64,000 nucleotides of DNA. It comes from Voacanga thouarsii. Its lineage: Eukaryota > Streptophyta > Magnoliopsida > Gentianales > Apocynaceae. Made by a program: the position numbers and the translations under genes. Positions within the stretch are counted from its first letter, which is position 1, and each line of letters starts with the position of its first letter. This document shows positions 35,816 to 48,083 of this stretch, one piece after another. The notes below the pieces were generated by a model. That model saw nothing but the letters and a program-made list of their open reading frames with translations, was not told the origin of the DNA and ran no database searches. Location of the stretch: contig JANUWF010001659.1 of assembly GCA_026120185.1 (NCBI GenBank), positions 3,162,001 to 3,226,000 of the forward strand, given 5' to 3'.

Positions 35816-36777
35816 GTGCTTTTGGAGATCAATACAAGGCAACTGATGCAGTTATTAAAGGACCTGGAAACTGAAATTGGTGTTTGGTAATTTCTTTCCC
35901 TTGACTATTTAGCTTCTCTCCTATTTAGTGACACAGGATTCCTGGGTATCCTGTGAGTCAAGAGCTTTTTTCGCTTTTTTTATTAATTAACAAGTTTGTT
36001 TCCTATGCTACTGTTCTCTTTTCATTCCTCTTCTATATATTCTGCTCTGGATTCTCTATAATCAATACTTAAAGATACTTTCCAACTTATAGTACCAGAC
36101 GGGCCAGATGAGAAGACAGAGCTTGAGGTTTACAACTTTACTGGTGCTGGTGGAGTAGCTCTGTCCATGTACAACACTGATGAGGTGTGGTTTATTAAAG
36201 TGTTAGAAAGCCTTCTTCATTTCAAAGTTTGATTGGTTTCTGTGAGTGATGGATTGCTTTATTATGGAATTTACTCGATTTGTGCTTTCGCTGAGGTTTC
36301 AATGAATACTGCCTACCAGGAAAAATGGCCATTGTATCTTAGCACAAATAATACTATTCTTAAAAAATATGATGGAAGGTATACTACAGCTCGTGCGCTT
36401 GTAATTTCTTAAATTTTTGCACCTTTTGTCCAGGATAATAGTTTTCATATTCATTAAAAAAATTTCCAGTTCCTGAATTATACGTTATGCTCCAATATTA
36501 TGTTTTTTCACTCCTTATTTGAGCGACTTCTTGTTTGTTTACATTTTTTGCTCTCAGGTCCAAGGACATTTCCCAAGAAATATATGAAGCCAACTGGAAG
36601 GCAAAGTATGAAGCTGCTAGAATATGGTGAGTAGATAATTATCTTGCTTTGTTTGTGGCGCATATCATGTGCAAAGTCAAAGCCTCAAATTCCCTATTTT
36701 GTAATTGAATTTGCAAGTTTAAGCACCGTCTTCTTGATGATACTGTTGCTTATGCTCTAAAGAGTGAAGGAGGATAT
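35816..36777 (+). pseudogene. NADP-isocitrate dehydrogenase fragment with introns
   Basis: Five exons of cytosolic-type NADP-ICDH are visible with introns kept: 35816-35886 (AFGDQYKATDAVIKGPGN), 36092-36184 (PDGPDEKTELEVYNFTGAG), about 36283-36378 ([20 protein letters not shown], then [10 protein letters not shown]), 36558-36626 (SKDISQEIYEANWKAKYEAA) and 36719-36777 (FKHRLLDDTVAYALKSEGGY). This covers roughly the middle third of the usual protein of about 410 residues. A one-base loss in the A run after GPG shifts the first exon into a stop. The N-terminal part and everything after GGY are absent. Because introns are present, the piece was copied from DNA, not RNA. Confidence 0.9.
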
Positions 36778-37229
36778 GTATGGTTCACCTTCTCTCTCTT
36801 GTGCTAGAATTTATGAATTTCCATTGTACGGCTTCTGGATTACAAGGGCTTGTTTTTAGTATAATTTTGAGGCCATAAATTATTTGGAAAGGCTCCATGG
36901 ATGTGTGCTTGTGCTTATGTTTAGAGACAGTTGATACCTTAATCCCATAGGGGAAATTGCTTTAATGCTTGATACATAAAAATATAAGATAAACATTAAC
37001 AATATGGAATTATTATCATGAGGCAGTCAAAGTTACAAAAGTGGAAGGACACTTAAATTATAGATGTTCAAGATCTCTTTAGAGATTCTTGTCATGGCAA
37101 TGTTTTCACACTATTTGAACCTCAAAAAATTACTTTTTAAATAAGGTGATTAATTTGATTGTATAATCTCTTGACTCATAAAGTTCTCTTGTGTTTATGT
37201 TCTCCTGAATTGGCAGGCTATTTGTCTAA

Positions 37230-37680
37230 ATGGACTCTCCAAAAGAGTCAGGCTGCCAAGCTCATGAAGGACCCATTCTCTGTGATAATAACAGCGGCTT
37301 TTTTGGTAGTGCAGCTACCATAAACATGTGCTCCAAGTGCCACAAGGAGATGATATTCAATCAGGAACAAGCCAATCTTGCAGCTTCATCCATTGACAAC
37401 ATTGTTAATGGCAGCTTAAGTAGCAGTGAGAAGGAGCCTGTTGTTGCAAGTGCTCTGAATGCGCTATCAAAGCCAGTGGACTTAAAGATTCTCTCTACTC
37501 AAGCATCCCCCAACTTACACATTTCGACAGACTTCAGAGGTGAAGGTAAAAGAGAGTCCAAATAGATGCACTACTTGCCACAAGTGTGTGGGTTTAACAG
37601 GCTTCAATTGCTGGTGTGGAAATCTTTACTGCGCAATGCATTGATATTCTGATAAGCATGACTGCCCCTTTGACTACTGA
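37230..37680 (+). pseudogene. A20/AN1 zinc-finger stress-associated protein fragment
   Basis: The A20 finger is read as [20 protein letters not shown]; the second zinc-binding cysteine of the usual NNCGFFGS is serine here. A serine-rich linker follows, and this frame ends at TAG (37563-37565). The AN1 finger continues in another frame: [27 protein letters not shown], stop TGA (37642-37644, where Arg is usual), then YSDKHDCPFDY. The usual tail after DY is lost at the junction near 37680. SAP proteins act in stress signalling and ubiquitin binding. This copy has a frameshift, a stop and a lost zinc ligand. It lies in the same orientation as the ICDH piece, as expected for Helitron capture. Confidence 0.9.
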
Positions 37681-38069
37681 CATATCTCCTACATCTTCAT
37701 TGATTGTGTGCCCTTGGTGGGTGAAGTCGGACTTGGAGAAGATCTGGAATGTTCTTGGAAAACACTGTCAAGAGTGGCAACCTCTTCATCACTCCAAGGT
37801 TCTTGTTGCTTCAAAGACTGCAGATCCTGATGTTTTCCAGTGGTTCTCTATCATCACTACTCCTAAGTAAGTAATTTCTTTTTAGCGATTAATTGGCTTC
37901 TTTATTCTTTTACTTTCGAATCTGGCTTAGAATTGTTTTTGGTTTACGGCAGTCCTATATTCACCCACTTAGCCACAACAACTTCAACTCGAAAGGCATT
38001 GTCTCCAGAAGTGCTACACCAGCAATGGACATGTGACACAAATAATAATGTCATCATACTGCTTACATT
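37681..38069 (+). pseudogene. Unrecognised spliced gene fragment downstream of SAP
   Basis: A frame reads SPTSSLIVCPWWVKSDLEKI, WNVLGKHCQEWQPLHHSKV and FQWFSIITTP. It is followed by a donor GTAAGTAA at about 37868 and, after a short intron of about 80 bases, an acceptor GGCAG near 37952. The frame continues across the intron as PIFTHLATTTSTRKALSPEV and LHQQWTCDTNNNVIILLTL, and stops at 38067-38069. The join is in frame, so the last two exons of some gene may be preserved. I do not recognise it. It begins right where the SAP homology ends. Confidence 0.4.
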
Positions 38070-38760
38070 GTGATCATTCACTAAGACAAAAATAGAAACA
38101 GGACGGTTGGCCAGTAAGAATTTCCTACTTTTAAATGCTGCCATCAGAAGTTCTAGGTGTTGCTCTGCATAGCTATGTAAATCCAGTTAACTATAAGTAA
38201 AGGATTTGTTTAAATATGAGAATAATGGAGGAGGTATGTATCCATTTTATTTAACACAAGCAATAAAATGGTCCTGTTTCAAAACTGGGATGTGCCGCAA
38301 GAACCAGATGTCAAATATCAAAACGCCTGCCATTTGATAAGCCTTCCTAGCGAAGATGATTAGCAAAATTGAGGCCACTGCCATACAAAGCAAAATATAT
38401 CACAAAATTCCTCACAAGCCAATAGCAACACATCAAGCCAAAGGAAAATGTACGCAAAAAGGAAAATTACTGGACTATAATCTATACTATCAACTTCTAT
38501 TCATCAACAACATCATCATAAAAGCCACTCAAATTCTTATACGCAAATTCTACAGGTCAATTGCAAACTATTCATTCCTGTTTAATTCTTTATGTTAGGC
38601 CCTGTAAATGGTTCATGTTTCAACATCCTTATTTCCCTAAGCACAAACCTTCTCACAATAAATAACAACAAATATATATACAATTCTCCACTACAAATAC
38701 AAACACTAAAATATATACACACATATTTAAACATACATTCACACTCATTTTTCACACAAC
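38070..38760. other. Non-coding 3' part of the Helitron
   Basis: No gene is supported. The sequence becomes increasingly A/C-rich toward the terminus (runs such as ATATATACACACAT near 38710), which is usual near Helitron 3' ends. Confidence 0.5.
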
Positions 38761-38773
38761 GGGCAAAAAACTC

Positions 38774-38801
38774 CACGCGTAGCGTGAACACATCAACTAG
38801 T
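38774..38801 (+). other. Helitron 3' terminus: hairpin plus CTAG and target T
   Basis: A five-pair GC-rich hairpin (CACGC, loop GTA, GCGTG) lies at 38774-38786. Ten bases later CTAG at 38797-38800 is followed by T at 38801. Plant Helitrons end in a short hairpin about 10-12 bases before CTRR and insert between A and T. The preceding ACGGGCAAAAAACTCC also resembles common plant Helitron ends. The orientation agrees with the Rep and RPA regions. Confidence 0.8.
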
Positions 38802-38940
38802 TTACTTAGAAGCTTTGACAAATGATACATGACAAATAACCAACCCATACTGCACTTTAGTGGTAATATGTGTCATTTCCAATCTCAGTTGTCATTCCCT
38901 TTGGAGTTTTTGGGTTAGCCTCTTATGGAGTTTTTGGGTT
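38802..38940. other. Spacer between the Helitron end and repeat copy C
   Basis: This 139-bp stretch is neither Helitron nor part of the A/C similarity. It contains a short direct repeat of GGAGTTTTTGGGTT (38902 and 38928). No gene is seen. Confidence 0.5.
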
Positions 38941-41900
38941 TTTGGAAAGTAGACAGCATCGTTCAAATATCTTAGCACTACTGTTAAAGTTTTAATGTTC
39001 AACCATTTAAAGCAGAAATAACAAGGGCATAAAGTTGACTTATGACAAAAGTACCTTGAAAGGTAAAATGTCGAACTGTTCTACTCCTGTAGGCATGCTG
39101 AGAACCTTCCTTGCATGGTCAGAGTCATACAGAGCTCTTTTCTCTAGTGGATACCTCATGAGACATGTCAGTCAGAACAGTGAACTGATTAATGAATTCA
39201 TAAAAGAAAAACTACCCACACAACGTGCAATGTACCCCATTGTTCCTGCAAATACGTGGTTGTGATTCAGGCCTTCCAAACAACTATTTTGACCAGAGAA
39301 ATAATCTTTACAAGGCAAAATTTACGACTGTGCCATGTTCATGCTTCATCAACGTGTAATGCAGAGAAAATTTAGTGTAGCACGCAGAAATATGAGCACT
39401 TTAAAATGATAGAGAAATTTGGAAGGCCTGAATATGCAAACAGAATACGCAATTTCATTTTAATTACACCACCAATTTTTATGACTACAGTTTGAACTTG
39501 TGGGAAGTTAAACAATAGACAAACTAAAAGATTCCAACATTCAATCTATTGTGTCGGGACACAATATATCCTCTCTCTCTCTCATGCTGACAAACTACTA
39601 CACTACCAAGTAAGGGAGCTACAGACAGAAGATATGCCCTGAAACCGAAAAATAAATACATATATAAATAAAAGTAAGTAGACACTTCAGAACTGACTGC
39701 TCAAAAGGAAACAGCTAAAAGTGGTCCTATATTTAAACATGTGCATCAGAAATCCACTAAATAGGCAAAACCCCTCTTGCGAGCAAAAAGAAGGTGTAGT
39801 TACAAACCTAGCAATTTGCAAATGTCTTTGTCAGTCATAAACTTTTTTAAATTCAGCAAATTCACATTTCCTTCAACCACTTCCATGTCCAAACTACACT
39901 GCCTAAGATCTTCATGAGTCATGACATTATGCATCATACATGGGCTTCTGATGGTTAACCATCGTCGCAAAACAACGAATGGTTGCCCAATCATGTTTAT
40001 ATAGACGCCCAATATACTTAGCACACAAACACATCTAGTATGGTTATAGCATATCCATCACAATATTTCAATGCAATATACATATTCTCAGCTTAGTAAG
40101 TTCGAAAATTAGAAATTGATAAGCTAAAATGTTCTATTCCACCGTGCTTATGATTTTTTGCATATGTATTCTGTCCAAATATGTTTAAGTTTTCACAACA
40201 TTGTGCATCATACGTGGGCTTGTGATGATAAACCATCGTCGCAAAACACTGAATGGTTTCCCAATCATGTTTATATAGACGCCCAATATACTTAGCACCC
40301 AATCATATCCACTAAGCTTATAGCATATCTAACACAATATTTCAGTGTATTATACATTTTATAGCTTAGTAACTATCAACAAAATACACTTTCTCAAGTT
40401 TTGTTGGTAGAGCAGTGGCTGATACCAAAAGGGGAAGAATATTAGAATCCTATATTTATTTTCAATAAAGCGCAGAAGAGGTAAAGTAGTCCAGTAGTAT
40501 CATGATGAAATTGATAAATCAATATGTTCATAGTACATTTCAATTCCCCGCCCAAGCAAGAACACAAAGCCACAATATGCATATAAACATCGTATGTCTA
40601 AACAAAGTAAAAAGCAAGATAGAATCAAATTTTGACATATTCATGAATCACTGTGAGAAAACAAACCTGTATAAATCGATACAAAAATACACTTGTAGGA
40701 AAAGTATGCAGAAAGGGAGAGGGAAAAAATAACACTCTATGTAGGGCAAAACCGCTCAAAACATCAGTTGTAAGCGTTAGTTTCAAGATCTTCTCAGTTA
40801 GTCAAAAGTAACTGTTGTGTTTACATTTATCTTCATGAAGTTGTAAAAGAAATAACTTATGCCAGCTGATGGTAAAACCTGTAGGAGAAACACAAGCACA
40901 AATATATTAGAAGGAAAAAACATCTATCAGCAGCGATTTGTAGTAACCCCATATCAAGCCAAAATGCAGTATCGTAGAGTGAAAATAGGAAAATGTGTTA
41001 GTGTCAAGTACAAAATCTGGCAATAAGTTATAAAGCTTACATATTTAGAGCATTGAACGATTTTTGATAGGAAACAAAGGAAAGCGCAAATCCTTCGGTT
41101 TATTGCAAAGTTTTTTCTAATGAAACCATGGGCCTATGAGACTGAAATAATGGACAGAGTTGATTGTAAACCTGGCAATGCTAAAACATACATGATGATG
41201 TAAGGAAAAGGAAGATACTCTAGATGTCATGGACAGATGTGACCATTTCCAATGTATTAATCTTGTCTAGCTATCCGATGACATCCAGTATGTTGATGAT
41301 GTTTGTGTTGGGCATCTGTGTTGTTTAACATTTTAATGACATTGTGCATCATACGTGAGCTTCTAATAGTAAATCATCGTCGCAAAACACTGAATGGTCG
41401 CCCAATCATGTTTATATAGACGCCCAATATACTTAGTACATAATCACATGCAGTAAGGTTATAACATATCCAGTTAAAAAAAATATAATTATCATTGCAC
41501 CAACAAAATACTATCCTGAAGAAGTTAACTTTCTGCCATAATGAATCATATTTTAGATTTTTCTTTCTAAGATGAAGCAAATTCTACATAGCTACAATAG
41601 CTAGAGACATACGAATGTATATTGTAGATTGTTGCGAAAATAGACAGCATCGAAAATGTAATGGCATTTCTAGGTAAAAATTGTTGCGCCATACTTTTTG
41701 CCTATGTATTTTGTCAAAATACGTTTAAGTTTCCATGACATTGTGCACCATACGTGGGCTTGTGATGGTAAACCATCATCGCAAAACACCAAATGGTTGT
41801 CCAATCATGTTTATATAGACGCCCAATATACTTAGCACACAAGCAGATTGACTATTTGCTTTTCATTCCAACTCTTTCTTATCCATTTAGCAGCTTTCTT

Positions 41901-44802
41901 ATGTTTTTACGATATGGATTTTGTCCAAATATGTTAACATTTACTTCACATTGTGCTAAAAACACGAAAATCTATTAGTGTGAAGTACAAAATCTACCAA
42001 TAACTAATAAAGCTTACATATTTACAACATTGAACAATTTTTGACAGGAAACAAAGGAAAGTGCAAATTCTTCGATTTAATCCACAGGTTTTTGCAATGA
42101 AACCATGGACCTATGAGACTGAATTAATGGACAGCGTTGATTGTAAACCTGCCAATGCTAAAACAGACATGACAATGTAAGGAAAAGGAAGATACACAAG
42201 ATGTCATGGACAGATGGGACCGTTTCCAATCTATACATTTTCTTAAATTATTTTCGACTTCACATGAAAACACGTGGTTGAACTTATTGTTCACAACCAT
42301 ACCACAAACAAGGTTAACATATGCTGCAGGCACAATGCAGAAACCTTCTATAGATAGAACAATCTTACCTATGGATATGTGAATTTCAAATATGCCATAG
42401 ACTTCACCAGCCTTCTGAGATAGTTGCTTGCTGCAACTCTGGGAAATCTTAGGTTTTCAGATTTTGATAAAGTGATGGTTTTGGATAAATAAATGACAAC
42501 CGTACCATAAACTAAAGATACGAAAGTTCTCCATGTGGTGCAAGCCTAGGAAGAAGAAATAGCTTTTGTACAGTTTAATTTCAATTGAATTAAGCAGAAG
42601 GAAGAAGTTCAAACAAGCAAACTGTAGAGGTTTCTAGCTCAGGTTAATATCACAAAATAAAGCTTACTAACTGTGGAAATTAGAAAATGATAAGGTCAAA
42701 AGTTTTATTCTATAACAGAGAGACCAAATAGATGGATATTATTCTGATTTTGGATTTTTTCCCCCATTTATCACCGTGCTTATGCCTTTTGCCTATGTAT
42801 TCTGTGCAAATATGTTTAAGTTTTCTTGACATTGTGCATCATATGTGGGCTTCTGATGGTAAACCATCGTCGCAAAACACCGAATGGTCACCCAATCATG
42901 TTTATATAGATGCCCAATATACTCAGCACATAATCACATGCAATAAGGTTATAGCATATCCAGTAAAAAAAGAACAATTATCATTGCACCAACAAACTAC
43001 TATCCTGAAGAAGTTAACTTTCTGTCATAATGAATCATATTTTAGATTTTCCTTTCTAAGATGAAGCATATTTTACATAGCTACAATAGCTAGAGACATA
43101 CAAATGTATACTATATATTGTTGCGAAAATAGACAGCATCGAAAATGTAATGGCGTTTCTATGGAAAAATTGCTGCACATAGAGGATATAGTGTCATAAA
43201 TAATTTCACACTTCAATGAACAATAAACTTCAACACAAAACATAAGCTGAAAGCACCAAAGATGCAGTCTGCATTCTACCTCATGAACTTCACCAGCCTT
43301 CTCAAATAGTTGCTTGCTGCAACTTTGGGAAATGATAGGTTTTCAGATTTTGATAAAGTGATGGTTTCAGATAAATAAATGACAACCATAGCATAAACTA
43401 AAGATAGAAAAGTGGTCCATGTGGTGCAAGCCTAGAAAGAAGAAATAGCTTTTGCACGGATTAATTTCAGTTGAATTAAGCAGAAGGAAGAACTTCAAGC
43501 AAGCAGAATGTACGAGTTTAACATTTTAATGATATTGTGCATCATACGTGAGCTTCTGATAGTAAACCATCGTCGCAAAACACCGAATGATCGCCCAATC
43601 ATATTTATATAGACGCCCAATATACTTAGCACATAAACACATGTAGTAAGGTTATAACATATCCAGTAAAAAAAGAACAGTTATCATTGCATCAATAAAC
43701 TACTATGTTGAAGAAGTTAACTTTCTGCCATAATGAATCATATTTTAGATTTTCCTTTCTAAGATGAAGCAAATTCTACATAGCTACAATAGCTAGAGAC
43801 ATACAAATGTATACTGTATATTGTTGGACGATACCTTGACCCAATCAGGAATTGTTGCTCCTATTCTGTCACAGTATGAAAGATACGGTTTCACATCCAG
43901 GATAGGCCGTAAATGATACAGAAGGAAATAAGTCACAGTAGTATAACAATGTTGGATAAAATTTTTCATGCACAATACGAAACTCACTGTTCCATCCACA
44001 AGAACCACACCAGAAATTAAAACTGTATGAACATGTACTGCCTCTAGCTAAATCATAGAAAATAAAATGCTGATATTGTGTAATGTAGTCCAAATTCTAT
44101 ATGTAATAATAGTCTGTAGTTACATGCCAGTGAAAACCAAAATATTTCATTACTGGAATGAAAATTCAAAATGGAGAGCTTTCCCCATTTTTTTTTTTTT
44201 CTATCTGACAAAGAAAAAATAACTAAGAAACTTTATCAATGACAAGAAGAGGTACAAGAAAGAGGATGAAAAATCAGCAAGACAGCAAATTAAAAATTCA
44301 TAAAATCTACTTCCCAATCCCTTTGCAAAGGAAAGATCATTTGAGTCATTACACTCATTACAGTTTTCATAACAAAACTAACTGAACTCCCCATAGCAAG
44401 CAAAGGAACAAGAATAATTGACCAAAACTAAAAAAAGAACCATTTCAATACCTACCCATTTAAAGAGTAATGCTTGGGAAAGTCAATTTGAAATGACCAA
44501 CCTCATAGTTCTGAAGAACAAATGGCCTAAAATAAGTAACCTTCTTTTCAGGTAAACAATGTCATTATAAAATACTGTAACAGAAAGAAAGAAAGAAAGA
44601 AGAATAGGGGTAAAAAAAAAAAAAAGCACTATGCAAGTTGTTAGACTACAATATTACATGCATGTCACGTGAAGAACTCCATGAATAGCATAACTATTAC
44701 CAAGTGAGAATGAAGCAAGGAAATTGCTGAGCTGCAAAATACAAGTAACTCCAAATATGACTCACCACTTCAGACACAAACCAGAGCACAATTAGGAAAT
44801 TC
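38941..44802 (-). repeat. Large local repeat, copy C (right arm, inverted, most complete)
   Basis: This is the reverse complement of copy A from about 5466 down to 1. It keeps both the region missing from A (about 40810-41210) and the region missing from B (about 41440-42340), so it best represents the ancestral unit. The exon-like blocks are at 43835-43906 and about 39810-39930 on the minus strand. Upstream, a possible earlier exon (minus strand, about 44765-44822, GAAGCATGTTTGCATATGG, then GTGAG) continues beyond base 44802, so C extends past the part of A visible in the window. Confidence 0.9.
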
Positions 44803-45785
44803 CATATGCAAACATGCTTCCTGCAAGTATAGAAATGAATTTCTGTCAGAGAATAAAGGGATACTGGAAATATGGAAAAGAACCACCAGAATACAAAAGT
44901 TCCCATGGTGACCCAAATATTTTATATCAAGGAGAATCAAGAGAGACCAGGGTTATGAAAAATAACCACCAGCACATGAGTTCCCACAATGAATACTTTC
45001 AAGCACATCATACCTTGTCCAAGAACCAATATTGCATCCACAGCTAAAGGTACGATTTCTTCGATATTTTCACTTGAAAATATGGCATGTATAACTGGTC
45101 ACAAAAGGATACAAATTAATTTAGTTCTCTGAAACAACTAAGAACTTGATTATGCAATAAGTTCACTGATCGACGTTGCAAACGAATAACTCAAGTCTCC
45201 CTAGCATATACAGCTTATCAATAGCATCCCTATAATTTCAACTGTAACTTCCCAGAAATCTCATTAGAAAACACAAAAGCTATGAAAATCAGCATATTGC
45301 ACGCATCAGTTTGTGGTGATACAGTAGTTTTAAAGATACAGCTTGAAAAAAAGATGCAGATATTTTATATTTAAATATTAAAAAAATGAAAACAAAATAT
45401 ATGTTGGCATCCAGGTTAGTAACAGGAAAAAATCTTTCAACAGCAATCTTAGCAAAAAAGATCATTAAGATGTGATCTCTTTAGAACTAATAACCAAGAA
45501 CCTACAGCAAAATGAACTTATTAGAAAGAAGAGGTACAAAGAATTATACAGTATATGCAGGTTTTTTCTAAAAGCCAGAACCATATTTCTCAATCGTACA
45601 ATTTTTACAAATGAACTGTGAACATAGGACATACCACTTGTTTAGAAGGAATGAGAGAGTAACAATAAAAACATAAGCTCAATGTTGTGTGAAATTTGCC
45701 AACAGAATACACTCCCAGATGCATATATGATTTTTGTAAGCAAACTAATGCATAACAGAGAGGTAACAGATACCAGATAACAGTT
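44803..45785. other. Gene-free stretch downstream of the DUF7699-like gene
   Basis: Only weak exon-like signals are seen: on the minus strand GCTGTGGATGCAATATTGG before GTATGATG near 45020-45045. They may belong to the unknown gene of copy C. Otherwise this is AT-rich intron-like sequence. Confidence 0.4.
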
Positions 45786-48083
45786 CTACTTTTTGCGCCT
45801 TGATGAGTCTGCTTTATAGGAGAATGGTTGAGCTGTTCTATTAGTTCTCAAACTAGAGAGGTAATTGGAAATTCTGCAGTCACGGGCAGGACGTCCATAA
45901 GGTGGATGATGGTCATAGTTAACAAGGTCTTGATCTGTTGAAGAAGCAGGAATGAAACATGAATAAGAACTAAGGTGTTTTTGATGACCTCCCTAGTAGA
46001 TTACATAAGGTGTTTTTTTGTAGTATTGCTTTGATTAATATAGGCTATAGGTTTTGATGATAAGGATATGGTGGCAACATTGATTTTCCACCTTCATAAG
46101 GATGCACTAAGTTTTGATGTTGCTGATGAGATGAGCGAGGGATTAGATTTCTGGTTCCCTTCAAGTTTGACCTATCAATTGCAGGAACTTTCTGATGACA
46201 ACAATTGCACCTCTGGTTCCCTATCGGGGTCTCCCAATGTTTGTCTGTATGTTTATCTTTTGTCACTGCTATATTCATAGGTGAGCTTGAATGCCGATAA
46301 AAACGCTTCTGATGCTTGTTGCCTAATCACCAACAACACTTGGTGAATATAAACATACAGAAAATAATAATGTAGTAGGAGAGAAATGGAAAGCATGTTA
46401 ACCCAACTCTTTGAAAACCCTTTTTGGTACCTTCTTTTGTAGAGGATATTGTGTGTGTATACTTTACTGCTTTTGGCCTTTGCACTTCTCTGATTAATCT
46501 TGCTGCTGCTCCTCGCGCATGCTTCTCAGCAAGAACTTTCAATCTTTCCTTTTCATTCTTCAAGCTCTAGTGAAATACAAAAATAACCAAGTAACTAAGA
46601 ATTTGCTAAGATGATAAGGCAATCAAGTTGCTCTTCTGACACATACTTTTTCCTTCAAATAATAATTCACATGTCGATAAGTTTTCATTCTATATAAGTT
46701 GCTGCCTTTCACAAGCAAAGGAGAAAAGGAAGGTAATTTCCTAGGGCCTTTGCTCAACAGCACTTCAACCTTTAGAATGATGATATCCAAGACCCATCAT
46801 GCACATCAAACAGATAAAATTCCAAAACGTTTTTAATATAAAATTCCTGCTCTGTCTTACTGTGAAAGTATGTTGTTGTTTGGCAGCACCATAGCTTTCC
46901 TTAAGTATCCTACCAGCAACAGTTCTTTTCCCCAAAAGGCCTCCACTCCTGGTTATTTTGTCAAACCTGTTAGTGATAATTAATAAAGCCCATGAAGAAA
47001 ATGAAATCAAAACCCCCAACAACATTAGAAAATTCACGCATCAAATGCTGATATTCGAGCTGAAATAAGAACATACTTTCTGTACACTTTCTGGGTGAAC
47101 AAAACAACATCTCCCCTGCATACATCACCTGCACAAGCAAGCAAAACAACTAAATGCCAGATGTTCAGAAAGAAGAAAGGAAAATGCAGCAAAAGGAAGA
47201 ATCTTAAACCAAAAGGAGAAACTACCAGTGCAGTTAATGGTGAATGATGATCTGGGATATAGTGTTTCACCCATTCCATCTTTTAACCTGAGGTGGTAAA
47301 CATATTATCATATATAAAGATTTTCAATAAGAAAGGCCAAAAAAAAAAAAAAAAAAGAGGAAAGAATTGTGGATCATTAAAGCATCAGTACAATGGGAAA
47401 TATATACTCTACACACACAAACACACAAATGCATGTTGCTTGAGAAGCTTACATCTGATGTCTAATGAAGGACAAAGCTCTAATAGTTTGTTTTATGATG
47501 AAAAGAAAAACTCTACTATTTTAGACCAAAATAAAGTCACAGTTAAAAAGCAATTCATGACTTGCCACATATTTGTCCCGTAAGAACAATACACCAGGAG
47601 AGAAGATTTGAGTTAAAATACCTACAAACACCAATAGCATCAAACTTAGGTACCCAGTGGCATCTGGACAAGTTAATACTGGTTGTAGATATACCAAATT
47701 TCCCTCAAATTAAGTATCTTTTGGATAGGAACCATATAAAATTCTAAACATGCATCAATAACAGTGCAAGCAGCAGGAGGTTGAGGGAAACTACGAATTC
47801 AACCAAAGGTTTTCATTTGATGCTCAAAAGCCTTTAATATTTCATAACAATTTTGAAACTATGCACATTTGTCAAAACCCTGACAAGAAATCACTCAAAA
47901 GTAGTCCGACAATCAGACGGCTTAGTCCGCTGCTCGCCGTTGCGTTAGAATCTCCGGAACGCTGATTATATACCCTTTGAAGTGAAAAAATTGCCGGTGA
48001 TCGACATGGTAATGTCCAACACAAGGAGGTCGCTGGCACTGCCATCTGCATCCCCATCAGCCTCCTCCCTGGCACGCTTTTCG
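45786..48083 (-). CDS. Nuclear-type basic protein with a DUF7699-like block (CCCH zinc finger 62-like), multi-exon
   Basis: Exons on the minus strand: 47974 to about 48083 (EKRAREEADGDADGSASDLL), 47226-47287 (KDGMGETLYPRSSFTINCTG), 47077-47128 (DVCRGDVVLFTQKVYRK), 46861-46976 (FDKITRSGGLLGKRTVAGRI, LKESYGAAKQQHTFTV), 46647-46769 (VEVLLSKGPRKLPSF, LVKGSNLYRMKTYRH), 46431-46566 (KNEKERLKVLAEKHARGAAA), about 46045-46333, and 45786-45934 (ending KADSSRRKK). Donors and acceptors are GT/AG and phases fit in the central exons. The central block is conserved in plant proteins annotated as CCCH zinc finger 62-like/DUF7699; no CCCH finger is seen here. TAG at 46045-46047 may be the real stop, since I find no donor leading to the last exon. 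The first exon and ATG are uncertain. Function is unknown, probably nucleic-acid related. Confidence 0.6.

Larger units (their letters stand above)
24118..38800 (+). mobile_element. Degenerate Helitron with Rep and RPA regions and captured gene fragments (left end not fixed)
   Basis: The same-strand order is Rep (HUH) region, an inserted chimeric Copia/RKD block, an RPA-like region, and fragments of three host genes. The right end has the expected terminus: a GC-rich hairpin (CACGC, GTA, GCGTG) at 38774-38786, then CTAG at 38797-38800 followed by T. The helicase half of RepHel is not visible; it should lie between 27862 and 33166, where AT-rich DNA, Copia and RKD sequence is found instead. 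The left boundary given here is only the first exon-like block; the true A|TC end lies somewhere upstream. Capture of host gene pieces is well known in plant Helitrons. Confidence 0.75.
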
